DNA of 64,000 bases from Streptomyces sp. YS415 (GCF_023544665.1 NZ_JAMJFL010000035.1:1-64000), one strand, 5' to 3'; counted from the first letter of the stretch, positions 16,045 through 24,627 are shown. Notes: a model not told the origin generated them from the letters alone. Translations and numbers: made by a program.

Positions 16045-16869
16045 TCAGGCCGCGTCAAAGGTGTAGTGCGGTGTGTGGTCCAGCAGGTCGGCGGGCCGCA
16101 CGTCGTTCCACGGCTTCATCGTGTCGCCGAGGTCGACGACATCGGGGGTGCCCGCCGCCGGGAGGTAGCCGGAGCCGGGGTGGCGGCGCTGCCAGTCCGC
16201 CCAGAGCTTGTCGATGTAGGCGTGATGCAGCCAGAACACCGGGTCGTTGGGCGAGACCCCGGTGGCCATCTGCCCGCCCACCCACACATGGACCCGGTTG
16301 TGCAGATTGACCCCGCGCCACCCCTCCAGATGGTTGCGGAACCCGTCCGAGCCGCTGTTCCAGGGCGCCATGTCGTATGTCGCCATGGCCAGCACGGAGT
16401 CCACCTCGGCTCGCGTCGGCAGCGGTCGGCCACCGCCGCCGAGGGCCCGGCGCAGATAAGTCCGGCCGTCTATCCGGACGTTCAGGGGCCAGTTGCCGGT
16501 GGCGACGGCGAAGGGGCCATCCATCACCCGGCCGTCCAGGCTCCGGCCGGTGCCGCCGAGGAAGTCCGGCGCCCACAGCGAGGCACGCGCCGTGCGGTCG
16601 GCGGTCCAGTCCCAGTAGGGCAGCGCGACCGAGGGGTCCACCGCCTGCAGGGCGCGCTCGAAGTCGAGCAGGAATCTGCGGTGCCAGGGCAGGAAGGAGG
16701 GCGAACGGTGGCCCGTGCGCTCGCCGTTGTCCGTGTCGGCCACGATGAAGGCGTTGTGCGTGGTGACGAACTCGTCGTAGCGGCCGGTGCGCTTGAGCTC
16801 CAGGACGGCGGCGACGAAGCGGCGCTTCTCGTCGGCGGTCAGGGTCGCCTGGTTCTTGCGGACGGTCAT
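16045..16869 (-). CDS. melC2: Tyrosinase MelC2
   Basis: A 274-residue type-3 copper monooxygenase that hydroxylates tyrosine and oxidises DOPA to dopaquinone, giving melanin. CuA histidines H38, H54 and H63 are at the positions known for Streptomyces MelC2; CuB is NLHNRVHVWVGG plus FWLHHAYID. It has no signal peptide and in known systems is exported by Tat together with its chaperone MelC1, encoded just upstream. GGGAG precedes the ATG by 9 bases. The gap from melC1 is 106 bases and carries a 12-bp tandem repeat. Confidence 0.96.
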   Translation of the reverse strand: MTVRKNQATLTADEKRRFVAAVLELKRTGRYDEFVTTHNAFIVADTDNGERTGHRSPSFLPWHRRFLLDFERALQAVDPSVALPYWDWTADRTARASLWAPDFLGGTGRSLDGRVMDGPFAVATGNWPLNVRIDGRTYLRRALGGGGRPLPTRAEVDSVLAMATYDMAPWNSGSDGFRNHLEGWRGVNLHNRVHVWVGGQMATGVSPNDPVFWLHHAYIDKLWADWQRRHPGSGYLPAAGTPDVVDLGDTMKPWNDVRPADLLDHTPHYTFDAA

Positions 16870-16936
16870 GTGCGAGGGCTCCCGGAAGCGCTGGAGGGGC
16901 AGGTGGGTCGGCGGATCACTGGGCAGGTCGCCGGGC

Positions 16937-16978
16937 GGCTCGGTCGGCCGCTCGGCCGGTCGCTCGGTCGGTGGCTCA
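16937..16978 (-). repeat. Imperfect 12-bp tandem repeat between melC1 and melC2
   Basis: About 3.5 copies of a 12-base unit (on the + strand GGCTCGGTCGGC, CGCTCGGCCGGT, CGCTCGGTCGGT, GGCTCA) start exactly at the melC1 stop codon. Such arrays slip easily, so copy number may differ among strains and alter the melC1-melC2 distance. Confidence 0.7.
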
Positions 16979-17347
16979 CGTGGTGGGGAACGGCAGGAGC
17001 GCGGCGCCCTGGAGCTCGTCCACCGCGGCCCGGGCCGCGGCGCGCGGGGTGGTCACCGGGTCGTAGTGGCTGACGACGCTGATCCAGGTGCCGTCGGCGT
17101 TGCGCATGACGTGCAGCTCCACCCCGTCGACGAACACGGCGTAACCGGCGCCGTGGTCGTGGTGCCCGCCGCCCGAGCGGGCCCGGCCCTGTATCCGGCG
17201 GCCCTTGTAGACCTCGTCGAAGGGTGCGGGGGAGGAGCCGGGGTGGTGGCCGGCCGCCCCGGCGGGGGCGGCGAGCGTGGCGGCTCCGGAGGCGGCGGCG
17301 AGGGCGGCCGCCGCGGTGAGCGCGCGGCGACGGCTGAGGTCCGGCAT
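16976..17347 (-). CDS. melC1: Tyrosinase cofactor/chaperone MelC1
   Basis: 123 residues. A Tat signal (LSRRRALTAAAALAAASGAATLAAPAGA) is followed by the MelC1 core with a GHHPG...GGGHHDHG His cluster and FVDGVELHVMRNADGTWISVVSHYDPV. In S. antibioticus/glaucescens MelC1 binds apotyrosinase, delivers copper and carries MelC2 out through Tat. ATG at 17347 is chosen because the signal peptide begins there. The start codon and ribosome site are buried in inverted repeats. Confidence 0.94.
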   Translation of the reverse strand: MPDLSRRRALTAAAALAAASGAATLAAPAGAAGHHPGSSPAPFDEVYKGRRIQGRARSGGGHHDHGAGYAVFVDGVELHVMRNADGTWISVVSHYDPVTTPRAAARAAVDELQGAALLPFPTT

Positions 17348-17389
17348 ACGGAATCTCCCAAAGTGGGACGGCTGTTGACGCCGTATGCC
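17343..17389 (-). promoter_or_regulatory. Nested hairpin over the melC1 start
   Basis: On the mRNA strand GGCATACGG pairs perfectly with CCGTATGCC (9 bp), whose ATG is the melC1 start codon. Inside the 29-base loop TCCCA-CTT-TGGGA forms a second hairpin that holds the GGGAG ribosome site. Either a translational switch or a DNA operator could use this. Confidence 0.65.
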
Positions 17390-17693
17390 TATCGGGAGGG
17401 ACGAGACCTGGTGAAATCCCTCGGGAGTGGTTGGCTGCGATCCGGACAATTACCCACATGTCGTGCAAGGTTGAACCAGGATGATCTTGCTGCCCGGGGA
17501 GTGGACCGACCTCCGGAACGGGCAATTCCTTCTGCCGGGGACCCTGATTCGGGTGATCTTTCGCGGACGGCCGGGGAGCCGGTGGCGTGGGTCACGCCGG
17601 GAAAGTGACGCGATCCGGAAGCGGGGCCGAGTGCGATCCCACTGCTACTCTCCGTCTCGAAATGATTGCATTGAGTGACTTCAAGGGGTGCGC
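17348..17693. other. Intergenic region between divergent melC1 and flavoprotein genes
   Basis: 346 bases without a gene. The melC1-proximal third holds the nested hairpin; the remainder is moderately AT-rich for this genome near 17640-17680 (CGAAATGATTGCATTGAGTG), probably the promoter of the rightward gene. I see no clear -35/-10 pair with good spacing. Confidence 0.6.
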
Positions 17694-18908
17694 GTGAAGG
17701 TCGTCTGCGTCGGAGGCGGGCCCGCGGGCCTGTACCTCTCGATCCTGCTCAAGCTGCAGGACCCGTCCCACGACATCACCGTCCACGAGCGCGACGCGGA
17801 GGGCTCCACGTACGGCTGGGGCGTCACCTACTGGCGCGGACTGCTCGACCGGCTGACCGCGCACGACCCCGAATCGGCGCGCGCCATCACCGACAACTCG
17901 GTCAGCTGGAGCGAAGGAGTCGCCCGGGTAGGGAACCTGACCACCCGTCGGCCGGGCGACGAGGGCTTCGGCATCGGCCGCCACCGGCTGCTCGAACTCC
18001 TCGCCGCCCGCGCCCGCTCGCTCGGCGTGCGACTGGAGTACGGGCACGAGATCGACCCGGCCGCCGGGCTCCCCGAAGCCGACCTGGTCGTCGCGAGCGA
18101 CGGAGTCCACAGCGCGCTGCGCACCCACCACGCCGCCCACTTCGGCAGCGAGCTGCGGCCCGGCCGCAACCACTATGTCTGGCTCGGCACCACCAAGGTC
18201 TTCGACACCTTCACCTTCGCCTTCGTGGAGACCGACCACGGCTGGATCTGGGCCTACGGCTACGGCTTCGGCCCCGACCGCAGCACCTGCGTCGTGGAAT
18301 GCGCCCCCGACACCTTCACCGGGCTCGGCCTCGACCGCGCCGACGAGGCGGAGAGCCTCGCCCTGCTGGAGAAGCTGTTCGCCGACATCCTCGACGGCCA
18401 CGCCCTGATCGGCCGGTCACCGGCCGACGGCAGCTCACCCTGGCTGAACTTCCGCACCCTCACCAACCGCACCTGGTACCGCGACAACCTCGTCCTGCTC
18501 GGCGACGCCGCCCACACCACCCACTACTCCATCGGCGCCGGCACCACCCTCGCCCTGGAGGACTCCCTCGCCCTGGCCGGCGCCCTGCGCGAGCACACCG
18601 ACCTGCCGCGTGCGCTCGCCCGGTACGAACGGGAGCGCAAGCAGGCGCTGCTCCCCCTCCAGAGCGCGGCCCGCTACAGCGCCCAGTGGTACGAGGACCT
18701 GCCCCGCTACATCCATCTGCCGCCCGAGCACATGTTCGCCCTCCTCGGCCAGCGCCACTCGCCCTTGCTGCCGTACGTGCCGCCCCAGCTGTACTACCGC
18801 CTCGACAAGGCGGCCGGACAGCTCGAGGCGCTGCGCCGGTTCAAGCGCTGGCTGGGTCCCAAGGTCGCCCGCACGGTCCACGCCAGGACGCTGACCTCGC
18901 GCAAGTAG
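17694..18908 (+). CDS. FAD-dependent aromatic monooxygenase
   Basis: A 404-residue flavoprotein of the group-A hydroxylase type: Rossmann GGGPAGLYLSILL at the N-terminus, the ribose-binding Glu in VHERD, and LGDAAHTTHYSIGAGTTLALEDSLAL near residue 270. The TYGWGVTYW segment resembles salicylyl-CoA 5-hydroxylase/VioD-like enzymes, so the substrate is probably an aromatic acid or its thioester. GTG at 17694 is chosen because AAGGGG lies 5 bases upstream; GTG at 17688 is the alternative. It is followed by two terminators. Confidence 0.88.
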   Translation: MKVVCVGGGPAGLYLSILLKLQDPSHDITVHERDAEGSTYGWGVTYWRGLLDRLTAHDPESARAITDNSVSWSEGVARVGNLTTRRPGDEGFGIGRHRLLELLAARARSLGVRLEYGHEIDPAAGLPEADLVVASDGVHSALRTHHAAHFGSELRPGRNHYVWLGTTKVFDTFTFAFVETDHGWIWAYGYGFGPDRSTCVVECAPDTFTGLGLDRADEAESLALLEKLFADILDGHALIGRSPADGSSPWLNFRTLTNRTWYRDNLVLLGDAAHTTHYSIGAGTTLALEDSLALAGALREHTDLPRALARYERERKQALLPLQSAARYSAQWYEDLPRYIHLPPEHMFALLGQRHSPLLPYVPPQLYYRLDKAAGQLEALRRFKRWLGPKVARTVHARTLTSRK

Positions 18909-18916
18909 CCCGATAG

Positions 18917-18937
18917 GCGCCCCCTCCTCAGGGGCGC
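18917..18937 (+). terminator. First of two hairpins after the flavoprotein gene
   Basis: GCGCCCC-N7-GGGGCGC, 8 bases after the stop codon of the monooxygenase gene. Confidence 0.55.
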
Positions 18938-18944
18938 GCGTGAC

Positions 18945-18983
18945 GTCGGCCTTCAAGACCCCGTCGTGGTCTTGAAGGCCGAC
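18945..18983 (+). terminator. Strong hairpin terminator
   Basis: A perfect 16-bp stem, GTCGGCCTTCAAGACC / GGTCTTGAAGGCCGAC, with a 7-base loop and a following TTTG. It isolates the monooxygenase gene from the pectate lyase operon. Confidence 0.85.
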
Positions 18984-19095
18984 TTTGTCGTATGGGGTGG
19001 GTGCGGTGACGTGTTTCCCACCTCTCCTTTCATGTCTGTTTCTGATGGAAACTGGCGCCTTCCGTGCCGACAGCATGAGTTGACGCGCCCACGGC

Positions 19096-19123
19096 AAGCG
19101 CTTACTTTTCGGGGAAAGCGCTT
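19096..19123 (+). promoter_or_regulatory. Paired LacI-type operators before the pectate lyase operon
   Basis: Two identical palindromes AAGCGCTT, at 19096-19103 and 19116-19123, have centres 20 bp apart, about two helical turns, and flanks that are themselves mirrored (GC...AC / AA...GC). The CG-centred octamer is typical of LacI/GalR-family sites such as those of sugar-responsive Streptomyces repressors. The remainder of 18984-19353 has a small GTTTC-N5-GAAAC dyad at 19038-19052 and no gene that I can see. Confidence 0.65.
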
Positions 19124-19353
19124 GCATCGCCGCGGCCGGGCTCTTCCGGACGCACAGCGCCCAGAGCCGCACATGTTCCGCGCCCCGCCGCCACATCAGC
19201 GCAGAGCCGCAAGCAAGCCGCAGTAGCGCACCCCTGCAGAGCCGCAAGCCGCACCCCGTCCCGCCCCGTCGGCGGCATGGGCCGGTCCGGCCTGCCCGCG
19301 CAACGCCGCAAGGACCGGAGAAGCAGGAAAGCCGGAGAAAGGGACACCCCGTC

Positions 19354-20439
19354 ATGCGTCTGCTCACCCCACGATCCGCCGGACCGTCGCGCTTACCCGT
19401 CCGTCCGCCGTCGCCCGTCCGGCGCCGTACGGCACGGGCCGCCCTCGCCGCTCTCGCCGCCGTCCTGGTAGGTCTCACGCCCACCGCCACCGCCACCGCC
19501 GCCCCGGAGAGCGCCACCGCCACCGCCGACGGCTTCGCCTCCGTCAGCGCGCTCGGGCAGAACGGCACCACCGGCGGCGCGGGCGGTCCCGTCGTCACCG
19601 CCGCCACCACGGCTCAGTTCCTGGACTACATCTCCCGCCCCGGCCCGCTGACCGTGCAGGTCAGCGGCACGATCACGCTGCCGACCGGCTCCACCGACGG
19701 CATGCATCCGGTGGCCTCCGACAAGACGATCGTCGGGCTCGGCGGCAGCGCCCGCATCACCGGCGGCGGACTGCACATCGGCCTCCCGGTGAGCGACTCC
19801 GTCACCTCACCGCCCGCGAACGCCGTGCACAACATCATCATCCGCAACCTGCGGTTCGACGGCGCGAGCGACGACCTGATCAACATCCAGATGTTCTCCC
19901 ACCACATCTGGATCGACCACAACGACTTCTCCAACGGCGACGACGGCGCCGTCGACATCAAGCGCGGCTCCGACTACGTCACCGTCTCCTGGAACCGCTT
20001 CCACGACCACGACAAGACCCTGCTGCTCGGCCACGACGACGACAACGGCGCCCAGGACCGGGGCCGGCTGCGCGTCACGTACCACCACAACTACTTCGAC
20101 GCCTCCGACCAGCGCAATCCACGCGTCCGCTTCGGCGATCCGGTGCACGTCTACAACAACTACTACCGCGACAACAGCTACGGCGTGGCCTCCGCCATGG
20201 ACGCCGGGGTGGTGCTGGAGGGCAACTACTTCTTCAGCGTCAACAACCCCGCGCGCGTGGACTTCAGCGGTGACCTCGGCCGTCTCGTCGCGCGCGACAA
20301 CATCCTCGTCGACTGCAACCACGCGATCGAGACCCGGGGTTCGGTGACCGAGCCGCGCACGTACTACGCGTACACCCCCCACCGGGCCGCCGAGGTGCCG
20401 ACCGTCGTCCCGGCCGGCGCCGGCGCCGGAAAGATCTGA
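19354..20439 (+). CDS. Secreted pectate lyase, family PL1, copy A1 with TTA codon
   Basis: Cleaves polygalacturonate by beta-elimination outside the cell. 361 residues: an Arg-rich N-terminus and export signal (RRRTARAALAALAAVLVGL...ATA), then a right-handed beta-helix with WIDHNDFSNGDDGAVDI (calcium ligands), VTVSWNRFHDHDKTLLLGH and NPRVRFG with the catalytic Arg. Codon 14 is TTA (19393-19395), so translation should need bldA tRNA. It is the first gene of a four-lyase operon, 11 bases from the next. Groups with the fourth lyase by its GLHIGLPVSDSVTSPPANAVHN segment. Confidence 0.93.
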   Translation: MRLLTPRSAGPSRLPVRPPSPVRRRTARAALAALAAVLVGLTPTATATAAPESATATADGFASVSALGQNGTTGGAGGPVVTAATTAQFLDYISRPGPLTVQVSGTITLPTGSTDGMHPVASDKTIVGLGGSARITGGGLHIGLPVSDSVTSPPANAVHNIIIRNLRFDGASDDLINIQMFSHHIWIDHNDFSNGDDGAVDIKRGSDYVTVSWNRFHDHDKTLLLGHDDDNGAQDRGRLRVTYHHNYFDASDQRNPRVRFGDPVHVYNNYYRDNSYGVASAMDAGVVLEGNYFFSVNNPARVDFSGDLGRLVARDNILVDCNHAIETRGSVTEPRTYYAYTPHRAAEVPTVVPAGAGAGKI

Positions 20440-20450
20440 GGGGGCCGGCC

Positions 20451-21449
20451 ATGACCTCCCGTCCCCGGCCCACCCGCCGCGCCGTGCTCGCGTCGGCGGG
20501 CGCCTCCGCCGCCCTGCTGGCAGCCGGCACCCACGCGCGGGCCGCCGCCCGCCCCGGCGGCTACGCCCCGTCCGCCGCGCAGAGCGCCGACGGCTTTGCC
20601 TCCATCGCCGCGCACGGCCTGTCCGGCACCACCGGCGGCGCGGGCGGCCCGGTGGTCACCGTCACCGACGCCGAGACGTTCCTCGACTACTGCGACCGCG
20701 AAGGTCCGTACGTCATCCAGGTCTCCGGCACCATGGAGATCACCAGCAAGCAGGGACTGCGCTCGAACAAGACGGTCGTCGGACTCGGCGACGACGCGGA
20801 GATCACCGGCGGCGGGCTCGACATGTACCGCCGCCACAACGTGATCATCCGCAATCTGCGCTTCACGCACGCCGACGACGACTCGCTGAGCATCCAGCAG
20901 TCCTCGCACCACATCTGGATCGACCACTGCGACTTCAGCTCCGGCGCCGACGGCCTCATCGACATCGTGCGCGGCGCGGACTGCGTCACCGTCTCCTGGA
21001 ACCGCTTCCACGACCACAGCAAGACCATGCTGCTCGGCCACTCCGACGCCAACGGCTCCCAGGACCGGGGCCGGCTGCGGGTCAGCATCCACCACAACCT
21101 GTTCGACGGCACGGCCCAGCGCCACCCGCGCGTGCGCTTCGGCGAGCCCGTGCACGTCTACAACAACCACTTCCGGAACAACACCCTTTACGGGGTGGCC
21201 TCCACCGAGGACGCGGGCGTGCTGGTGGAGGGCAACCACTTCGAGAACGTGCCCCACCCGGTCTACTCGGGCTACGACGAGAGCGGCCCCGGCCGGGTGG
21301 TCGAGCGCGCCAACGTCTACGTGAACTGCGGTGCCCCCGAGCGATTCGGCACCGTCACCGAGCCGCGCACCTTCTACGCGTACACCCTCGACGCCCCCGC
21401 CACCGTCCCCGCCCTGGTCGCCGCCGGTGCCGGCGTCGGCCGGATCTGA
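20451..21449 (+). CDS. Secreted pectate lyase, family PL1, copy B1 (Tat)
   Basis: 332 residues with a Tat signal (TRRAVLASAGASAALLAAG). The beta-helix core has WIDHCDFSSGADGLIDI, VTVSWNRFHDHSKTMLLGH and HPRVRFGEPVHVYNNH, so calcium and catalytic Arg positions are intact. It shares a long near-identical C-terminal half with the next gene (LYGVASTEDAGVLVEGN, YSGYDESGPGRVVER), indicating a recent duplication. GAGGGGGCC precedes the ATG; spacing from the first lyase is 11 bases. Confidence 0.94.
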   Translation: MTSRPRPTRRAVLASAGASAALLAAGTHARAAARPGGYAPSAAQSADGFASIAAHGLSGTTGGAGGPVVTVTDAETFLDYCDREGPYVIQVSGTMEITSKQGLRSNKTVVGLGDDAEITGGGLDMYRRHNVIIRNLRFTHADDDSLSIQQSSHHIWIDHCDFSSGADGLIDIVRGADCVTVSWNRFHDHSKTMLLGHSDANGSQDRGRLRVSIHHNLFDGTAQRHPRVRFGEPVHVYNNHFRNNTLYGVASTEDAGVLVEGNHFENVPHPVYSGYDESGPGRVVERANVYVNCGAPERFGTVTEPRTFYAYTLDAPATVPALVAAGAGVGRI

Positions 21450-21460
21450 AGGAGACCCCC

Positions 21461-22489
21461 ATGCCGGACACACCCCCGCTGTCCCGTCGCGGCCTGCTCG
21501 CGACCACCGCAGCCTCCGCCGCCCTGCTGGCCACGGGCACGGCCGCCACCCGGGCGTTCGCCGCCCCCGCTGTCGCGCCCACCCCGCAGCGGCTCGCCGC
21601 CCTGGCCGCGCAGAGCGCCGACGGTTTCGCGAGCGTTCCCGCGCTCGGCCTCACGACCACCACGGGCGGCGTCGCCGGGCCCACCGTCACCGTCACCACA
21701 GGCGCCCAGCTCGCCGACTACGTCAACCGCAACTCCCCGTACGTCCTCCTCGTCTCCGGCCGCATCGAGATCGACGGCATGCTCACCGTCGTCGCCAACA
21801 AGTCGATCCTCGGCGTCGGCTCCACGGCGGAGATCACCGGCGGCGGGCTCCAGCTCGGCTCCACCACCCGCCCCGGCAACAACGTCATCATCCGCAACAT
21901 CCGCTTCACGCACGCCTCGGACGACTCCGTCAGCGTCACCAACCGCGCCCACCACGTGTGGATCGACCACTGCGACTTCTCGCAGGGCTACGACGGGCTC
22001 CTCGACGTCAAGCGCGAGTCGGACTACATCACGATCTCCTGGAACCGCTTCCACGACCACAGCAAGACCTGCCTGCTCGGCCACAGCGACAGCTACACCG
22101 CCGACCGGGGCAAGCTGCGCGTCACCTACCACCACAACTTCTTCGACGGCACCGACCAGCGCCACCCCCGGGTCCGCTTCGCCGAGCCCGTGCACGTCTA
22201 CAACAACCACTACCGCAACAACCGGCTCTACGGAGTGGCCTCCACCGAGAACGCGGGCGTGCTGGTGGAGGGCAACTACTTCGAGAACGTGCCCCACCCG
22301 ATCTACTCGGGCTACGACGACAGCGGCCCCGGCCGGGTCGTCGAGCGGAACAACGTGTACGTCAACTCCGGCGCCCCCGAGACCCTCGGCACCGTCGTCG
22401 AGCCGCGCACCTACTACGCGTACACCCTCGACGCCGCGTCGAGCGTCCCCGGCATCGTCGCCGCCGGCGTCGGCACCGGCCGGATCTGA
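21461..22489 (+). CDS. Secreted pectate lyase, family PL1, copy B2 (Tat)
   Basis: 342 residues with a Tat signal (SRRGLLATTAASAALLATG). Core motifs WIDHCDFSQGYDGLLDVKR, ITISWNRFHDHSKTCLLGH and HPRVRFAEPVHVYNNH are intact. It is the closest sister of the preceding lyase; the sequence after LYGVASTE is almost the same apart from scattered substitutions. AAGGAG stands in front of the ATG, and the gap from the previous stop is 11 bases, so the two are co-transcribed. Confidence 0.94.
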   Translation: MPDTPPLSRRGLLATTAASAALLATGTAATRAFAAPAVAPTPQRLAALAAQSADGFASVPALGLTTTTGGVAGPTVTVTTGAQLADYVNRNSPYVLLVSGRIEIDGMLTVVANKSILGVGSTAEITGGGLQLGSTTRPGNNVIIRNIRFTHASDDSVSVTNRAHHVWIDHCDFSQGYDGLLDVKRESDYITISWNRFHDHSKTCLLGHSDSYTADRGKLRVTYHHNFFDGTDQRHPRVRFAEPVHVYNNHYRNNRLYGVASTENAGVLVEGNYFENVPHPIYSGYDDSGPGRVVERNNVYVNSGAPETLGTVVEPRTYYAYTLDAASSVPGIVAAGVGTGRI

Positions 22490-22514
22490 GCCCTCCCACC
22501 CGAAGGAGTCGCAG

Positions 22515-23534
22515 ATGCACCGCAAAGGCACCCTGTTCCTCGCGGCGCTGGCCACCCTGGCCGCCACCGCGGCGGCCCCGGCCGCCTCCGAGGCCCCGGC
22601 GGCCGCCGTCCTCGCCGAGTCGGCCCCCACCGGCTTCGCGAGCGTCGACGCCTGGGGCCAGAACGGCACCACCGGCGGCGCGGGCGGGCCCACCGTGACC
22701 GTCTCCACCGCCGATGCCCTGATCGCCGCCATCAAGACGACCGGGCCCAGGATCGTCCGCGTGAGCGGCATGATCACCCTGCCCGACGGGATGTACGACG
22801 TCACCTCCGACAAGACGATCGTCGGCGTCGGCGCGAACTCCGGGATCACCGGCGGCGGCCTCAACATCGGCCTCCCCGTGAGCACCGTCACCTCGCCGCC
22901 CGCGAACGCCGTGCACAACGTGATCGTGCGCAACCTGACGTTCCGCGACGCCAGCGACGACTCGATCAACGTCCAGATGTTCTCCCACCACGTCTGGATC
23001 GACCACAACGACCTGTCCGCCGGATACGACGGACTGCTCGACATCAAGCGCGGCTCCAGCTACATCACGGTCTCCTGGAACCACACCCACCACCACGCCA
23101 AGAACATGCTGCTGGGCCACTCCGACAGCAACGGCGCCCAGGACACCGGCCGACTGAAGGTGACGTACCACCACAACTGGTACGACCGCACCCCGCAGCG
23201 CAACCCGCGCACCCGCTTTGGCGACCCGGTGCACATCTACAACAACTACTTCTTCGACAACAGCGACACCGGCCCGGCCTGCAACGCGGACTCCGGCTGC
23301 TTCATCGAGGGCAACTACTTCGAGGACGTCGAAGAGCCCATGACCAACAGCTACTCGGGCCCCGACGGCGCGATCGTCGAGCGCAACAACGTCTTCGTCG
23401 GCGACACCGGCGAACCCGTGACCGGCGGAAGCGTCGAGGACCCGGCCGACTACTACGACTACACGGTCGACAACCCGCAGTCGGTCAAGGACGCCGTCAT
23501 GCGCGGCGCGGGCCCCGGCACCATCGGGCTCTAA
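22515..23534 (+). CDS. Secreted pectate lyase, family PL1, copy A2 (Sec)
   Basis: 339 residues with a Sec-type signal (MHRKGTLFLAALATLAATAAA, no twin Arg). Core: WIDHNDLSAGYDGLLDI, ITVSWNHTHHHAKNMLLGH, NPRTRFGDPVHIYNNY. Catalytic Arg is kept in PRTRFG. It shares the GLNIGLPVSTVTSPPANAVHN segment with the first lyase, and has its own ACNADSGC pair, perhaps a disulfide, where the others have LYGVAST. AAGGAG precedes the ATG and a strong terminator follows the TAA. Confidence 0.93.
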   Translation: MHRKGTLFLAALATLAATAAAPAASEAPAAAVLAESAPTGFASVDAWGQNGTTGGAGGPTVTVSTADALIAAIKTTGPRIVRVSGMITLPDGMYDVTSDKTIVGVGANSGITGGGLNIGLPVSTVTSPPANAVHNVIVRNLTFRDASDDSINVQMFSHHVWIDHNDLSAGYDGLLDIKRGSSYITVSWNHTHHHAKNMLLGHSDSNGAQDTGRLKVTYHHNWYDRTPQRNPRTRFGDPVHIYNNYFFDNSDTGPACNADSGCFIEGNYFEDVEEPMTNSYSGPDGAIVERNNVFVGDTGEPVTGGSVEDPADYYDYTVDNPQSVKDAVMRGAGPGTIGL

Positions 23535-23545
23535 CCGAAGGCGCT

Positions 23546-23577
23546 CGGCCCCGCCGAACCCATGCTCGGCGGGGCCG
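23546..23577 (+). terminator. Terminator of the pectate lyase operon
   Basis: CGGCCCCGCCGA / TCGGCGGGGCCG, a perfect 12-bp stem with an 8-base loop, 12 bases after the last lyase. Confidence 0.85.
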
Positions 23578-23643
23578 GGTGGCGCCACCCCGAATCGACC
23601 ACCAGTGTCGGAAACCGCGCAGGGCGGGTGACAGACTGACGCC

Positions 23644-24627
23644 ATGGACGAGCGCACATTCGGCAGGTCTCAGCAGCACGCATCCGTGATCGGTCTCGGC
23701 ACCTGGCAACTGGGTGCCGACTGGGGCGACGTGGACGACAAGGAAGCCCTCGCGGTGCTGGAGGCCGCGGCCGAGGCGGGCGTGACCTTCTTCGACACCG
23801 CCGACGTCTACGGCGACGGCCGCAGCGAGGAGACCATCGCGACCTTCCTGCGCAGCCGGCCCGACCTGCACGTCATGGTCGCCACCAAGATGGGCCGCCG
23901 GGTCGACCAGATCCCGGAGAACTACGTCCTGGACAACTTCCGCGCCTGGAACGACCGTTCCCGCCGCAACCTCGGCATCGACCGGCTCGACCTGGTGCAG
24001 CTGCACTGCCCGCCGACCCCCGTCTATTCCACCGACGAGGTGTTCGACGCCCTCGACACCCTCGTCGCGGAGGAGCGCATCGCCGCCTACGGCGTGAGTG
24101 TGGAGACCTGCGAGGAGGCCCTCACCGCGATCGCCCGGCCCGGCGTGGCGAGCGTGCAGATCATCCTCAACGCCTTCCGCATGAAGCCCCTGCGCGAGGT
24201 CCTTCCGGCCGCCCAGGAGGCGGGCGTCGGCATCATCGCCCGCGTCCCGCTCGCCTCGGGCCTGCTGTCCGGCAAGTACACCAAGGACACAGTCTTCCCC
24301 GAGAACGACCACCGCACCTACAACCGGCACGGCGAGTCCTTCGACGTCGGTGAGACCTTCTCCGGCGTCGACTACACGACCGGCGTCGAGGCCGCCGCCG
24401 AGTTCTCCGCCCTCGCCCCGCAGGGGTACACCCCCGCCCAGCTCGCCCTGCGCTGGATCGTCCAGCAGCCCGGCGTGACCACGGTGATCCCGGGCGCCCG
24501 CTCGCCCGAGCAGGCCCGCGCCAACGCCGCCGCGGCGGAACTGCCGGAACTGCCGGAGGCCACCCTCACCGCGATCCGTGACCTGTACGACCGCCGGATC
24601 AAGGAGCAGGTCGAGAGCCGCTGGTGA
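23644..24627 (+). CDS. Aldo/keto reductase
   Basis: 327 residues of the AKR beta/alpha barrel: GLGTWQLGADWG, FFDTADVYGDGRSEE with catalytic Asp and Tyr, the lysine in VATKMG, LHCPPTPV in place of the usual H-x-P loop, and the NADPH-binding VIPGARSPEQARANAAA end. It belongs to the YajO/YhdN-like bacterial group with unknown natural substrate. It is separated from the pectate lyases by a terminator; a link to galacturonate breakdown would be speculation. Confidence 0.9.
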   Translation: MDERTFGRSQQHASVIGLGTWQLGADWGDVDDKEALAVLEAAAEAGVTFFDTADVYGDGRSEETIATFLRSRPDLHVMVATKMGRRVDQIPENYVLDNFRAWNDRSRRNLGIDRLDLVQLHCPPTPVYSTDEVFDALDTLVAEERIAAYGVSVETCEEALTAIARPGVASVQIILNAFRMKPLREVLPAAQEAGVGIIARVPLASGLLSGKYTKDTVFPENDHRTYNRHGESFDVGETFSGVDYTTGVEAAAEFSALAPQGYTPAQLALRWIVQQPGVTTVIPGARSPEQARANAAAAELPELPEATLTAIRDLYDRRIKEQVESRW

